Assembly (NCBI RefSeq): GCF_036013525.1
Contig: NZ_CP107853.1
Span: forward strand, 10,602,001-10,666,000
Direction: 5' to 3'
DNA length: 64,000 bases
From: Nonomuraea sp. NBC_00507
GTDB taxonomy: Bacteria > Actinomycetota > Actinomycetes > Streptosporangiales > Streptosporangiaceae
Part shown: one piece after another, positions 1-10,117 of the stretch
How the letters are laid out: every line of letters starts with the position of its first letter
How positions within the stretch are numbered: the first letter of the stretch is position 1
The notes under the pieces: model-generated
The model's input: the letters and a program-made list of their open reading frames with translations, nothing else
Databases searched by the model: none
What the model was told of the DNA's origin: nothing
Made by a program: the position numbers and the translations under genes

Positions 1-84
1 GGGGAGAGAGATTTCGCCGAGTTCCAGGGGCTCGTCGGGCATACCGTGAGTGTGCCCGCGGGCACTGACAGTTTCGCTCCGTAA
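1..84 (+). CDS. possible C-terminal end of an upstream gene (partial)
   Basis: The first reading frame is open from the window edge to a TAA at 82-84 (27 codons), with codon choice biased to G/C in the third position. It may be the tail of a plus-strand gene that starts outside the window and converges on the hydrolase at 90. The fragment is too short to recognise a family, and a non-coding gap is possible. A short inverted repeat (CTCCG-TAA-CGGAG) overlaps the stop and could help terminate transcription. Confidence 0.35.
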   Translation, partial: GERDFAEFQGLVGHTVSVPAGTDSFAP

Positions 85-89
85 CGGAG

Positions 90-1124
90 TCAGCTCGCCG
101 CGGGGATGCTCTCGATCGTGTCACGGAACTCGCCGAGCGCCCGGACGTACTGTGCGGGTTTGAAGAAGTGGATCACGTGGTTGGCGTGGACGCGGAGGTA
201 GCGGGCGTGCGGGACCAGCTCCATGATCCGGGCGGCGTCCTGGTCGTCCATGGCGCCCACCAGGCCGCGGCGGGGATCGCGGAACCAGTCGGCGTGCATG
301 ACCAGCACGGGGCAGCGGACGCGGGCGAGCGCCTCGGCGTGGTCCAGGCCCTCGTACATGCGGCCGTCGACGAACGCGCGCGCGAAGTCCGGGTCGAACA
401 TCGACAGCGACAGGAACATGACCCGCGCCACCAGCGGCATGAAGCGGAGATCCACCGGTTCCCCGGGGTGTTTGTGCTGAAATTTCGTGATCCGCCGGGA
501 GAGGTAGTTGAGGAACCATTCGGGCATCTTGCGCTCGGACCCGTCGGGCTCCGGCTTGGTGACGCCTCTGAGGTAGTCGGCCAGATCGCGGCCGTCCAGG
601 TCACCCAGCACGGCCGCGGCGTGCACCAAACCCTCGTAGACGTAACGGTCGTGCTCCTTGAACCGGAGCATCTCCGCCGAGAACACGGGAGCGTCCTCCA
701 GCACCACCGCGGAGACGAGGTCGGGGGCGTTGGCCGCGCACCACAACGCGATGATTCCGCCCGAGGAGTTGCCCGCCACGATCGCCGGCCGCCCGACCAC
801 GCCCCGCAGGAAGGCGCGCATGTCCTCGCCGAGGCTCCGCCAGCAGTAGTCGCCCGGCGTCCAGGTGGACCTGCCATGTCCGCGCACGTCCACCGCGTAC
901 ACCTGGAACCGGGTCGACAGCGCGGGCATGACCCGCTGATAGCTCTGCCAGACGCCGGTCTGGGCCGGCACGAGCACCAGCGGCGGCCCGCTGTCCGGGC
1001 CGACGGCGTAGTTGATCCGCACCGTGCCGGTGTCGAACTCCCGCTCCGTGAAACCCGCCCGCCGCACCTTCTTGATCTTGATGGGCGCCTGCCCGCCCTC
1101 GTACGGATTCCGTTCCCCGGTCAC
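90..1124 (-). CDS. alpha/beta-fold hydrolase
   Basis: A 344-residue cytosolic alpha/beta hydrolase; there is no signal peptide. The nucleophile elbow GNSSGG lies at residues 118-123 with Ser120 as the likely nucleophile. An HGR oxyanion-type motif (VDVRGHGRST) precedes it, and a C-terminal histidine (HANHVIHF) can complete the triad. The start is GTG, overlapping the stop of the upstream MarR/GbsR-type gene as GTGA, so the two are translationally coupled and probably co-regulated. The substrate cannot be told from the sequence; esterase, lactonase or epoxide-hydrolase-like activities are all possible. Family call firm, specific function unknown. Confidence 0.85.
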   Translation of the reverse strand: MTGERNPYEGGQAPIKIKKVRRAGFTEREFDTGTVRINYAVGPDSGPPLVLVPAQTGVWQSYQRVMPALSTRFQVYAVDVRGHGRSTWTPGDYCWRSLGEDMRAFLRGVVGRPAIVAGNSSGGIIALWCAANAPDLVSAVVLEDAPVFSAEMLRFKEHDRYVYEGLVHAAAVLGDLDGRDLADYLRGVTKPEPDGSERKMPEWFLNYLSRRITKFQHKHPGEPVDLRFMPLVARVMFLSLSMFDPDFARAFVDGRMYEGLDHAEALARVRCPVLVMHADWFRDPRRGLVGAMDDQDAARIMELVPHARYLRVHANHVIHFFKPAQYVRALGEFRDTIESIPAAS

Positions 1125-1591
1125 GACGAATCCTCCTCCCAGCGCTGGAACAGCGGCGGGATCTCGCGTTCCAGCCAGGCGAACAACCGGTGGGCGTCGC
1201 GCACCCGGCCGGCCCGCTCGGGGTCATCCCGCAGGAGCTCCAGCCCCTCCGCGGTGATCTCGCTGAACTGGCCCAGGGCCTCCAGCTTGCGCCGCGCGAC
1301 CCGCTCCCACACGTCGTCCACGACGCGCAACCGCACCCCGCGCTCGGCGGGCCGGGTCACCGCACGTACGAACCCGCCGGCCTCCAGCACCCGCACCGCC
1401 GTGCTCAGGGACCCCTTGCTGGCGCCGATCGCCGCCGCGATCTGGGCGGCGGTCTGCTCGGGCGGGTCGCACACCATCAGCCAGCCCAGCACCCGCCCCG
1501 TGATCAGCGGCAGCCCGTTGTTCCTGGCGAAGAACGCCGCGACCTGCTCCACCCAGGCCAGCAGCTCCTCGTCCCCACGCTGTTCATCCAT
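1121..1591 (-). CDS. MarR/GbsR-family transcriptional regulator
   Basis: A small winged-helix regulator of about 156 residues. The helix-turn-helix is seen at TAAQIAAAIGASKGSLSTAVRVLEAGGFV, followed by a wing and a helical C-terminal dimerisation region, which is the GbsR-like layout of the MarR superfamily. The ATG at 1591 is preferred; a TTG six bases upstream (1597) is an alternative. Neither has a clear Shine-Dalgarno site, so a very short or absent leader is possible. It is the first gene of a pair with the alpha/beta hydrolase. An inverted repeat sits directly in front of the start and is the likely autoregulatory operator. Confidence 0.85.
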   Translation of the reverse strand: MDEQRGDEELLAWVEQVAAFFARNNGLPLITGRVLGWLMVCDPPEQTAAQIAAAIGASKGSLSTAVRVLEAGGFVRAVTRPAERGVRLRVVDDVWERVARRKLEALGQFSEITAEGLELLRDDPERAGRVRDAHRLFAWLEREIPPLFQRWEEDSS

Positions 1592-1599
1592 TGCCAATC

Positions 1600-1619
1600 A
1601 GTTTAGTCATTACTGAACT
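1600..1619. promoter_or_regulatory. inverted-repeat operator before the MarR/GbsR gene
   Basis: AGTTTAGTCATTACTGAACT is a near-perfect 20-base palindrome (AGTT.AGT.AT.ACT.AACT) lying a few bases upstream of the regulator start. The size and position fit a MarR-type autoregulatory operator. Binding by the neighbouring protein is inferred, not shown. Confidence 0.6.
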
Positions 1620-1771
1620 CCAAGGGAACGGCCTTTCAAGCCGGATGTAAGTTTCACCGATGGTTGACTGGCCGATTTGAACGTTGCAATACTCCGAGTC
1701 GAATCGGCCCGGCTTGCCCGCATCTGAACCCCTATATGCCGCTGTTTCCGCACGTCAGCGGCTTGTCGATG

Positions 1772-1787
1772 GATGAATCGATTCATC
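1772..1787. promoter_or_regulatory. LacI-type palindrome upstream of the beta-helix gene
   Basis: GATGAATCGATTCATC is a perfect 16-base palindrome with a central CG, the usual form of LacI-family operators (TGAA...CG...TTCA type). It lies about 43 bases before the preferred start of the secreted beta-helix protein, where a repressor would block transcription. No LacI-family gene is present in the window, so the regulator would act in trans. Confidence 0.5.
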
Positions 1788-1829
1788 AGGATGGCCGGCC
1801 GGATGCGGGCCCCATCACAGGAGCGATGT

Positions 1830-3017
1830 ATGGGAACCAGACAGGTAAGGCCCATCACCAGGCTCGGGACCGGCCTCGCGACGCTGGCCCTCACGGCCAC
1901 CGCGCTGTCCGCCCCGGCAGAGGCGCACTCCGCCACCGCCGGCGTGGCCGCGCGACACTCCGCGCTGGCCTGCGGCGACGGCACCGCGAACGCGGAGGCC
2001 GTGCTGAGCGGCGGCACGTGGACCGCCCGCAACGGCAGCAGGACCGTCTACACCGGCACCAGCATGTTGTCGGCCATGCAGGCCGCGGTGAGCAGCCTCA
2101 CCGCGGGACGCACCTCGAAGCAGCGGGTCGTCGTCCGGGGCTCGGGCACGATGAGCGCCGGCTCACGGCTGTCCCTGCCGAGCTACACGGTGCTCGACGT
2201 CTGCGGCACCGTCAACGTGACCGGCTCCGGCTCGGGTGACCAGGCGGTCGTGTACGCGCGCGGCGTGCGGGACGTCGAGGTCCAGCATCTGACCGTCACC
2301 GGCGCCCCGCTGTACGGCATCTTCGTGCGCAACGGCACCAACATCACGCTCGGCCAGATCGACATGCGCCTGTCCGGCGGCCTGGGCATCCGCATCGACA
2401 ACCACGGCGACCGCACCGTACGGACCAGGAACGTCAGGATCGACAACGTCTACGTCTCCGGCACCAGCACCCACGGCGTGGAGACGTACGGCCTGGACGG
2501 CCTCACCGTGGGCACCGTCGTGGCCCGCAACACCGGCCACTCCGGGCTGCTGCTGAACGACACCATCAACGCGAGCGTGACCACGGTGGACGCGCAGGGC
2601 GCCGGCACCGGCACCGGCTACGCGGCCTTCCGCATGGCCAACAGGAACGGCCGGATCGGCAGCTCCTACCCCACCAACATCCGGGTCGGCCAGGTGATCG
2701 CACGGGGCGGCGGGCGCGGCGTCTTCTGCGTGTCGGAGAGCGGCGGCGCCGTCATCGACCGGGTGGACATCGCGCAGACCGGCAACAACGCCATCCTGAT
2801 CGAGAACTGCTACAACGTGACCATCGCCGCGCAGAGCGGCAGCGTCACCGGACCCGGCGACATCCGGCTCGCCGCCCGCTCGGAGTTCCCCAACACCTCC
2901 GACATCATCATCCAGAACCTGCGCGTGACCAACTCCGCCATCCGGGAGAGCCCGTGCGGGGTCAACACCACGTTCAGGAACAACACCCTGGTCAACAGCA
3001 CCCAGAGCGTCTGCTGA
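1830..3017 (+). CDS. secreted right-handed beta-helix protein
   Basis: About 395 residues: a Sec signal peptide (basic start, hydrophobic run LGTGLATLALTATALS, Ala-rich cleavage region), then repeated short turns typical of parallel beta-helix proteins (for example VRNGTNITLG, IRIDNHGDRT, VVARNTGHSGLLLNDTINASVTTV). Such folds are common in pectin-active lyases and hydrolases, and other plant-wall enzymes lie nearby, but no family-specific catalytic motif was recognised. The ATG at 1830 is chosen because CAGGAG lies seven bases upstream; a longer frame opening at 1773 would begin inside the palindrome at 1772-1787. It is monocistronic. A role in pectin or polysaccharide binding or cleavage is inferred. 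Confidence 0.75.
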   Translation: MGTRQVRPITRLGTGLATLALTATALSAPAEAHSATAGVAARHSALACGDGTANAEAVLSGGTWTARNGSRTVYTGTSMLSAMQAAVSSLTAGRTSKQRVVVRGSGTMSAGSRLSLPSYTVLDVCGTVNVTGSGSGDQAVVYARGVRDVEVQHLTVTGAPLYGIFVRNGTNITLGQIDMRLSGGLGIRIDNHGDRTVRTRNVRIDNVYVSGTSTHGVETYGLDGLTVGTVVARNTGHSGLLLNDTINASVTTVDAQGAGTGTGYAAFRMANRNGRIGSSYPTNIRVGQVIARGGGRGVFCVSESGGAVIDRVDIAQTGNNAILIENCYNVTIAAQSGSVTGPGDIRLAARSEFPNTSDIIIQNLRVTNSAIRESPCGVNTTFRNNTLVNSTQSVC

Positions 3018-3211
3018 GCCGGCCCTGCCCACCAGCCTGGGCCGTGAGCCGAGCGTTATGACGTAACTTCCCGACTGTCGCAAATCGGACGGGCCGTTGG
3101 ACGTCTTGGGGAGACCTGTCAATGGCAGCCAAGCGAGCCAGGGCGTCAGTCAGGGACATGTCGCGGAGAATGTCATCGTTATTGGTCCCCGAGTATCCGT
3201 CCGGGTTGGAG

Positions 3212-4090
3212 TCATGCTTGGGCCACGATCCGTGCACAGGTGGACTCTGGCGTACGGTGGCGGCCGACTCCCTGGTATTCGCGTCGGAACTTCGCCGGAG
3301 GCGTGCCACAGGCAGAGGTGAACACGCTGTAGAACCGGCTGACCGAACCGAAGCCGACCGCGGACGCGACGTCGTTGATCGGCAGATCAGTGGTGATCAG
3401 CAGTCGGCGGGCCTCCGCAAGGCGGTGCTGGGTGAGGTAGTCACCCATGGTTGTGCGGACCACCTTGCGGAACTGCGTCATCGCGTAGTTGGGGTGCAGG
3501 TGCGCGGCGCCGGCGATGTCGGCGCTCGTCAATGGGTCGCGGAAGTGTTCGGCGATGTGCCGCACCATGGCGATGACGTGCTGTAGCGCCGGTTCGCCTC
3601 CGGTGTACCGGCGCACTGGTTCGCCCAGGCTCGCCAGGGCGAGTCGGCGGACCCTGGCTTCGATCTCAAGCAGTGCGATCCGGTGACGTTCGCGGTGGCC
3701 GGTGGCGAGGTCGGCGGCCCACTGGGCGAAGCTCGCGGGATCGGTTGGCAAGGCGGCCGACGGCGCGGAGACCAGGGGCGTACCGGACAGAAGGCGCCTG
3801 ACGAGCGTGTCGGGCAGTCCCCAGCCCAGGAAGGTCGTGAACGGCAGATGCAGCCAGTGGACGGACGTCGCCGAGTTCGCCACCAATTGGTGCGGTACCG
3901 CGGCCCAGAACACCGCCACGCTTCCGGGGCCGATCTCGACGGGCGTGCCACCAAACAGGTAGAGCATGGTGCCACCCTCGGTCACCAGATTGATCTCCAG
4001 GTCGTCGTGCTGATGCGCGGCGCCCATGACCACCGGTCGGCCCCTCCACCCCGTGAGGCTCGGCGGTTCAAGGCGGGACTGAGGATCCAA
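3212..4090 (-). CDS. AraC-family transcriptional regulator
   Basis: A 292-residue AraC/XylS regulator. The N-terminal half has a cupin-like sensor with HQHDDLEINLVTEGG. The C-terminal ~100 residues carry the two helix-turn-helix motifs (DPLTSADIAGAAHLHPNYAMTQFRKVV and the conserved INDVASAVGFGSVSRFYSVF signature, then GTPPAKFRREYQ). The start is a TTG at 4090 with a weak ribosome site; an internal ATG at 4027 would keep the cupin domain and is an alternative. It is divergent from the Gfo/Idh/MocA oxidoreductase across 163 bases, so it probably controls that gene in response to a sugar-like ligand. Confidence 0.88.
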   Translation of the reverse strand: MDPQSRLEPPSLTGWRGRPVVMGAAHQHDDLEINLVTEGGTMLYLFGGTPVEIGPGSVAVFWAAVPHQLVANSATSVHWLHLPFTTFLGWGLPDTLVRRLLSGTPLVSAPSAALPTDPASFAQWAADLATGHRERHRIALLEIEARVRRLALASLGEPVRRYTGGEPALQHVIAMVRHIAEHFRDPLTSADIAGAAHLHPNYAMTQFRKVVRTTMGDYLTQHRLAEARRLLITTDLPINDVASAVGFGSVSRFYSVFTSACGTPPAKFRREYQGVGRHRTPESTCARIVAQA

Positions 4091-4253
4091 GAAGTTCTCA
4101 CTCTCTCAGATGAAGCATTCGTGAATCGTAGGTCCCTATCGTCGTGGCAGTCCACGCGGGCCGCCTGAGGCCGGTGCTGACACCTCACCGACGACGGGTC
4201 CGCGGGGCAGGAATACATGACCATTCCTCCGACGGGATGACAAGGAACCCTTC

Positions 4254-5513
4254 ATGACCTTCTCTTTGGGCATCGTCGGCGCCGGACAGTTCGCCGGGCA
4301 GTTCGCCAAGCTGTGGCGGCTCCACCCGGGCGTCGGCGACATCTGGGCCACCGACCTGATCGCGGACCGGGCCGCCCGGCTGGCCGCCGACTATGACCTT
4401 GCCGGCACCGTGCCGTCCTTCGAGGCCCTGCTCGACTCTGACGTCGACGCGGTCGCCATCTTCACCCAGCGCTGGACCCACGGGCCACTGACCGTCCAGG
4501 CGCTGCGGGCCGGTAAGCATGTGTATTCGGCAGTGCCCATGGCGGTGACCGAGGAGGAGATCGCAGCCATCATCACGGCCGTCCAAGAGACTGGGCTGAT
4601 CTACATGATGGGCGAGACCAGCCAGTACAACCCGGCCACCGTGTACGCCCGCAATCAAATCGCCGCCGGCGGCTTCGGACGGCTGTTCTACGCAGAAGGC
4701 GACTACGTGCACGACATGGACCTCGGCTTCTACGACGCCTACCGGTACAGCGGCGGCGAGAACTGGCGGGCGACCGCCAGCTACCCGCCGCTGCTCTACC
4801 CCACCCATGCGATCGGCGGTGTGCTCGGCGCCTGGCAGACGTACGCAGTCAGCGTGTCGGCAATCGGGGTCGTCGACGATCGCGGGGATGGAGTGTTCGA
4901 CAAGTCGGTCAGCCAGTTCGGCAACGACTTCTCCAACTCCACTGCGCTGTTCGAGGTCGAAGGCGGAGGATGCTTCCGGACGAACGAGTTCCGGCGAGTC
5001 GGCTACCCTTCGCACCTCCGCGAGTCGCGGTTCCGGTTCTTCGGGACGGAGGGGAGTCTGGAGCAGCTGGCCACAGTGAGCCTGTGGCAGGACAAGAGCG
5101 GTGTCACCGACATCACCGACTACCTGCGGCCCAAGCCCACCCTGTCGCCTGACGATCCCTCGCTCCAGCACGTTGCGCCCGCCCTCAGAGACGCCTTCAC
5201 CTCGGGCTCAGCGCCGGTGCACGACCGCTCCCGGCTGCCTGAAGAGTTCGCCCATGTCTCCAACGGCCACGAGGGCAGTCACCACTTCCTCGCCGACGAC
5301 TTCGTGCGGGCGGTCGCCACCGGCGCCCTGCCTGCAGTCAACGCCTGGGTCGCGGCGCGCTACACGTTGCCCGGCATCGTCGCGCACCAGTCCGCCCTCA
5401 AGGATGGCGAGCGGCTGGCGATACCGGACTTCGGAAACGCCCCCGTGGTGGCGTCGAATTCGAGCGCGAAGCGGACGCACGAGCCCACGAGGTGTCCCAG
5501 CAGCGACCACTAA
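4254..5513 (+). CDS. Gfo/Idh/MocA-family NAD(P)-dependent oxidoreductase
   Basis: A 419-residue cytosolic dehydrogenase. The N-terminal Rossmann motif GIVGAGQFAG (residues 6-15) binds NAD(P). The conserved strand-loop AGKHVYSAVPMA occupies the place of the family EKP motif, with VP replacing the usual catalytic EKP, which is a departure from the norm. A C-terminal alpha/beta domain follows. The ribosome site AAGGAA sits five bases before the ATG. Family members oxidise sugars, inositols or sugar derivatives; the divergent AraC gene suggests induction by such a compound. The last ~20 residues are low-complexity and may be an extension. Exact substrate unknown. Confidence 0.85.
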   Translation: MTFSLGIVGAGQFAGQFAKLWRLHPGVGDIWATDLIADRAARLAADYDLAGTVPSFEALLDSDVDAVAIFTQRWTHGPLTVQALRAGKHVYSAVPMAVTEEEIAAIITAVQETGLIYMMGETSQYNPATVYARNQIAAGGFGRLFYAEGDYVHDMDLGFYDAYRYSGGENWRATASYPPLLYPTHAIGGVLGAWQTYAVSVSAIGVVDDRGDGVFDKSVSQFGNDFSNSTALFEVEGGGCFRTNEFRRVGYPSHLRESRFRFFGTEGSLEQLATVSLWQDKSGVTDITDYLRPKPTLSPDDPSLQHVAPALRDAFTSGSAPVHDRSRLPEEFAHVSNGHEGSHHFLADDFVRAVATGALPAVNAWVAARYTLPGIVAHQSALKDGERLAIPDFGNAPVVASNSSAKRTHEPTRCPSSDH

Positions 5514-5687
5514 GGAGTGGACCGATTACCTCAGCCACGTCCTCCCTCTCGGGTTCAGGTACCGTCTTCGACGGAGTCGTCGGTATCCTCTCCGCTGCTC
5601 ATGGGGCGTGACCGGGCGGTGGCGCGCCCAGCCGGAAGAGCGCGCCACCGCCGGTCGATGCCCCGCAGGCCGTCTCGTCGGGGAGTG

Positions 5688-8135
<2,448 letters not shown>

Positions 8136-8166
8136 GGCACGCTGCTCCAGCTCGAATCGGGGGGGT

Positions 8167-8180
8167 TGGGAGCGCTCCCA
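8167..8180. promoter_or_regulatory. CebR-type operator (cellulose-utilisation box)
   Basis: TGGGAGCGCTCCCA is an exact match to the 14-base palindrome known as the binding site of CebR, the LacI-family cellobiose-responsive repressor of streptomycetes. It lies 32 bases before the start codon of the GH3 gene. Known: CebR boxes control cellulases and beta-glucosidases. Inferred: the same control here; no cebR gene is in the window. Confidence 0.85.
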
Positions 8181-8334
8181 ATACATGGGACTCTAAATCG
8201 CGGCTTCCGCATTTCCCTGTCCCACTCACTGCACCCGCCATCACCGGTCGCCGCACCAGGGCAAACAGCACCCGATTCAGTGAAACTTTCAGCGACGCTT
8301 TACCGCCTGTGAGGCAGCCTCGATAATGCGGACA

Positions 8335-8348
8335 GGAAAGCGCTTTCC
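8335..8348. promoter_or_regulatory. palindromic LacI-type site upstream of pectate lyase
   Basis: GGAAAGCGCTTTCC is a perfect 14-base palindrome with the same central GCGC core as the CebR box 155 bases away but different arms (GGAAA instead of TGGGA). It ends 41 bases before the pectate lyase start. The pattern suggests a second LacI-family regulator with a different effector. Confidence 0.55.
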
Positions 8349-8389
8349 ATCACCTTTTCCTGGAGGCATCTGACACGCGGAGATCAACC

Positions 8390-9367
8390 ATGCTCTCAGC
8401 ATCGCAACGGCTCTCGCAGTGGGCGGCGGTCCTCGTCGCCGCGGCCGCACTCGTCGTCCCCTCGAACGCCACCGCGGCCGCCGACGGGCCCACCGGGTTC
8501 GCGGCCGTCAACGCGCTCGGCCAGAACGGCACCACCGGCGGAGCAGGAGGCCGCACGGTGACCGCGACCAACGCCGAGCAGTTCCTGGAGTACATCGACA
8601 GCCTTGAACCCCTGATCATCCGGGTGTCCGGGACGATCTCGATCACCAGCAAACAAGGGGTGCGACCCAACAAGACCATCGTCGGCGTCGGCACGTCGGG
8701 GCACATCACAGGTGGCGGCCTGGACTTCTACCGGTCGTACAACGTGATCGTGCGCAACCTCCGATTCACCAACGCCGAGGACGACGCCGTCAACGTCGGC
8801 CAGAACTCCCACCACATCTGGATCGACCACAACACGTTCTCAGGCGCGGTGGACGGCTCGGTGGACATCGTGCGGGGCGCGGACTACGTCACCGTCTCGT
8901 GGAATCACTTCGACCACTCCGACAAGTCCATGCTGATCGGCCACTCCGACGGCGCCGCCGGCACGGACGTCGGCCACCTCAAGGTGAGCATCCACCACAA
9001 CTTCTTCGACCACAGCCGCCAGCGCCACCCGCGGATCAGGTTCGGCGAGCCGGTGCACATCTACAACAATTACTTCCTGAGCAACGAGCTCTACGGGGTG
9101 GCCTCCACGATGAACGCCGGTGCGGTCGTCGAGGGCAATTACTTCGAGAATGTGCCGCACCCGCTCTACTCCCGCAGCGGTTACGCCGACAGTGACCCCG
9201 GCCGGGCCGTGCAGCGCAACAACATCTTCGTGAACTCCGGCGCCCCCGAGGCCAACGGGACCGTCGTCGAGCCCGGCACCTACTACGGCTACACGGTCGA
9301 TCCACCGCAGAACGTCCCGTCGGCGGTGCGCGCGGGTGCGGGCGTCGGCAAGATCAGCGTCGCCTAG
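8390..9367 (+). CDS. secreted pectate lyase, polysaccharide lyase family 1
   Basis: A 325-residue PL1 enzyme. A Sec signal peptide (residues ~1-31, cleavage after ...NATAAA) is followed by the parallel beta-helix catalytic domain. PL1 hallmarks are visible: HHIWIDHNTFSG, VDIVRGADYVTVSWNHFDHSDKSMLIG, the calcium-binding acidic residues, and RQRHPRIRFG, which carries the catalytic arginine region (RxPxxR). It cleaves de-esterified polygalacturonate by beta-elimination outside the cell. The ribosome site CGGAG lies seven bases upstream of the ATG. It is divergent from the GH3 gene, and each has its own palindromic site. Confidence 0.93.
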   Translation: MLSASQRLSQWAAVLVAAAALVVPSNATAAADGPTGFAAVNALGQNGTTGGAGGRTVTATNAEQFLEYIDSLEPLIIRVSGTISITSKQGVRPNKTIVGVGTSGHITGGGLDFYRSYNVIVRNLRFTNAEDDAVNVGQNSHHIWIDHNTFSGAVDGSVDIVRGADYVTVSWNHFDHSDKSMLIGHSDGAAGTDVGHLKVSIHHNFFDHSRQRHPRIRFGEPVHIYNNYFLSNELYGVASTMNAGAVVEGNYFENVPHPLYSRSGYADSDPGRAVQRNNIFVNSGAPEANGTVVEPGTYYGYTVDPPQNVPSAVRAGAGVGKISVA

Positions 9368-9412
9368 CCTCCGGCGGGCGGGCGCCCGAGGCGAGTGGGC
9401 GCTTGGCCGGGC

Positions 9413-9445
9413 GGGCCGGCCGGTGTGGGATGTGGGGCCGGCCGG
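9413..9445. terminator. GC-rich inverted repeat between convergent genes
   Basis: Two copies of GGCCGGCC (9414-9421 and 9436-9443) can pair as an 8-base stem between the convergent pectate lyase and TetR genes. There is no T-run on either side. It may act as a bidirectional terminator, but such GC-rich repeats also arise by chance here. Confidence 0.3.
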
Positions 9446-9448
9446 CGG

Positions 9449-10033
9449 TCAGGAGCGGAGGGCGTCGAGGAGGCGGTCGGCCTCGGCGGCCAGGCGCGGC
9501 AGGTCGGCGGCCGGGTCCGGGGAACGGGCCAGCAACATGCCGCCCTCGCACAACGCGCCGAAGACGAGCTGCGCGCGGGCGGGCACGGCCGCGGCGTCCT
9601 CCCCTTCGGCCGCCAGCGTGAACCCGGCGAGCAGGATGCGCAGCAGGCACCGGTGCTCGATCGCGCGCGCCGTCTCCCAGCCCAGCACCGACGGCGCGTC
9701 CAGCAGCACAATCTGCCGGAATCTCGGATAGAGGCAGTGCTCCAGGAACGTGCGGGCGCCCCGGTGCAAGGCCGCCCACACGTCGCTCTCCTCGGCGGCC
9801 ACGCGCTCCAGCTTGGCGGAGGCCTCCGCCAGCTCACTCTCGAACGCCGCCCGGAACAACGGCGCCTTCCCCCCGAAGTGGTGATACGCGGCCCCCTTGG
9901 TCACCCCCGCCGCCGCGGCCACCGCGTCGATCGAGGTCCCCGCATAGCCCTTGCCGCCGAACAACTCCCGCGCGGCCAGCACCAACGCCGTCGTGGTCTC
10001 GTCCGAACGCTCTGCCTGGGTACGGCGGATCAT
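9449..10033 (-). CDS. TetR-family transcriptional repressor
   Basis: A 194-residue one-domain regulator. The N-terminal TetR helix-turn-helix is clear (LFGGKGYAGTSIDAVAAAAGVTKGAAYHHFGGKAPLF, residues ~25-60). The C-terminal region is a variable helical ligand-binding domain. It is divergent from the NAD(P)-binding protein pair at 10118 and 11143. Two related inverted repeats lie in the intervening 84 bases, so it most likely represses both itself and that pair. Confidence 0.92.
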   Translation of the reverse strand: MIRRTQAERSDETTTALVLAARELFGGKGYAGTSIDAVAAAAGVTKGAAYHHFGGKAPLFRAAFESELAEASAKLERVAAEESDVWAALHRGARTFLEHCLYPRFRQIVLLDAPSVLGWETARAIEHRCLLRILLAGFTLAAEGEDAAAVPARAQLVFGALCEGGMLLARSPDPAADLPRLAAEADRLLDALRS

Positions 10034-10048
10034 CGAGCTCCCATTGAC

Positions 10049-10069
10049 TTACATACTCGCGGTACGTAA
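10049..10069. promoter_or_regulatory. TetR operator 1
   Basis: A 21-base imperfect palindrome with half-sites TTACATAC and GTACGTAA around a CG-rich centre, 15 bases upstream of the tetR start. It shares its arms with the second site at 10083-10102. Confidence 0.6.
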
Positions 10070-10082
10070 CTTCGAAGAACAG

Positions 10083-10102
10083 TTACATACCCACAGTATG
10101 AA
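10083..10102. promoter_or_regulatory. TetR operator 2
   Basis: TTACATACCCACAGTATGAA repeats the TTACATAC half-site of operator 1, with a facing GTATG. It ends 15 bases before the GTG of the divergent oxidoreductase gene and overlaps where its promoter must lie. Confidence 0.55.
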
Positions 10103-10117
10103 TCATGGAGGTGAGCC

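Noticed and set aside
1773..1829. Longer N-terminus for the beta-helix protein
   Set aside because: The upstream ATG lies inside a perfect palindrome, lacks a ribosome site, and would put 19 polar residues before the signal peptide.
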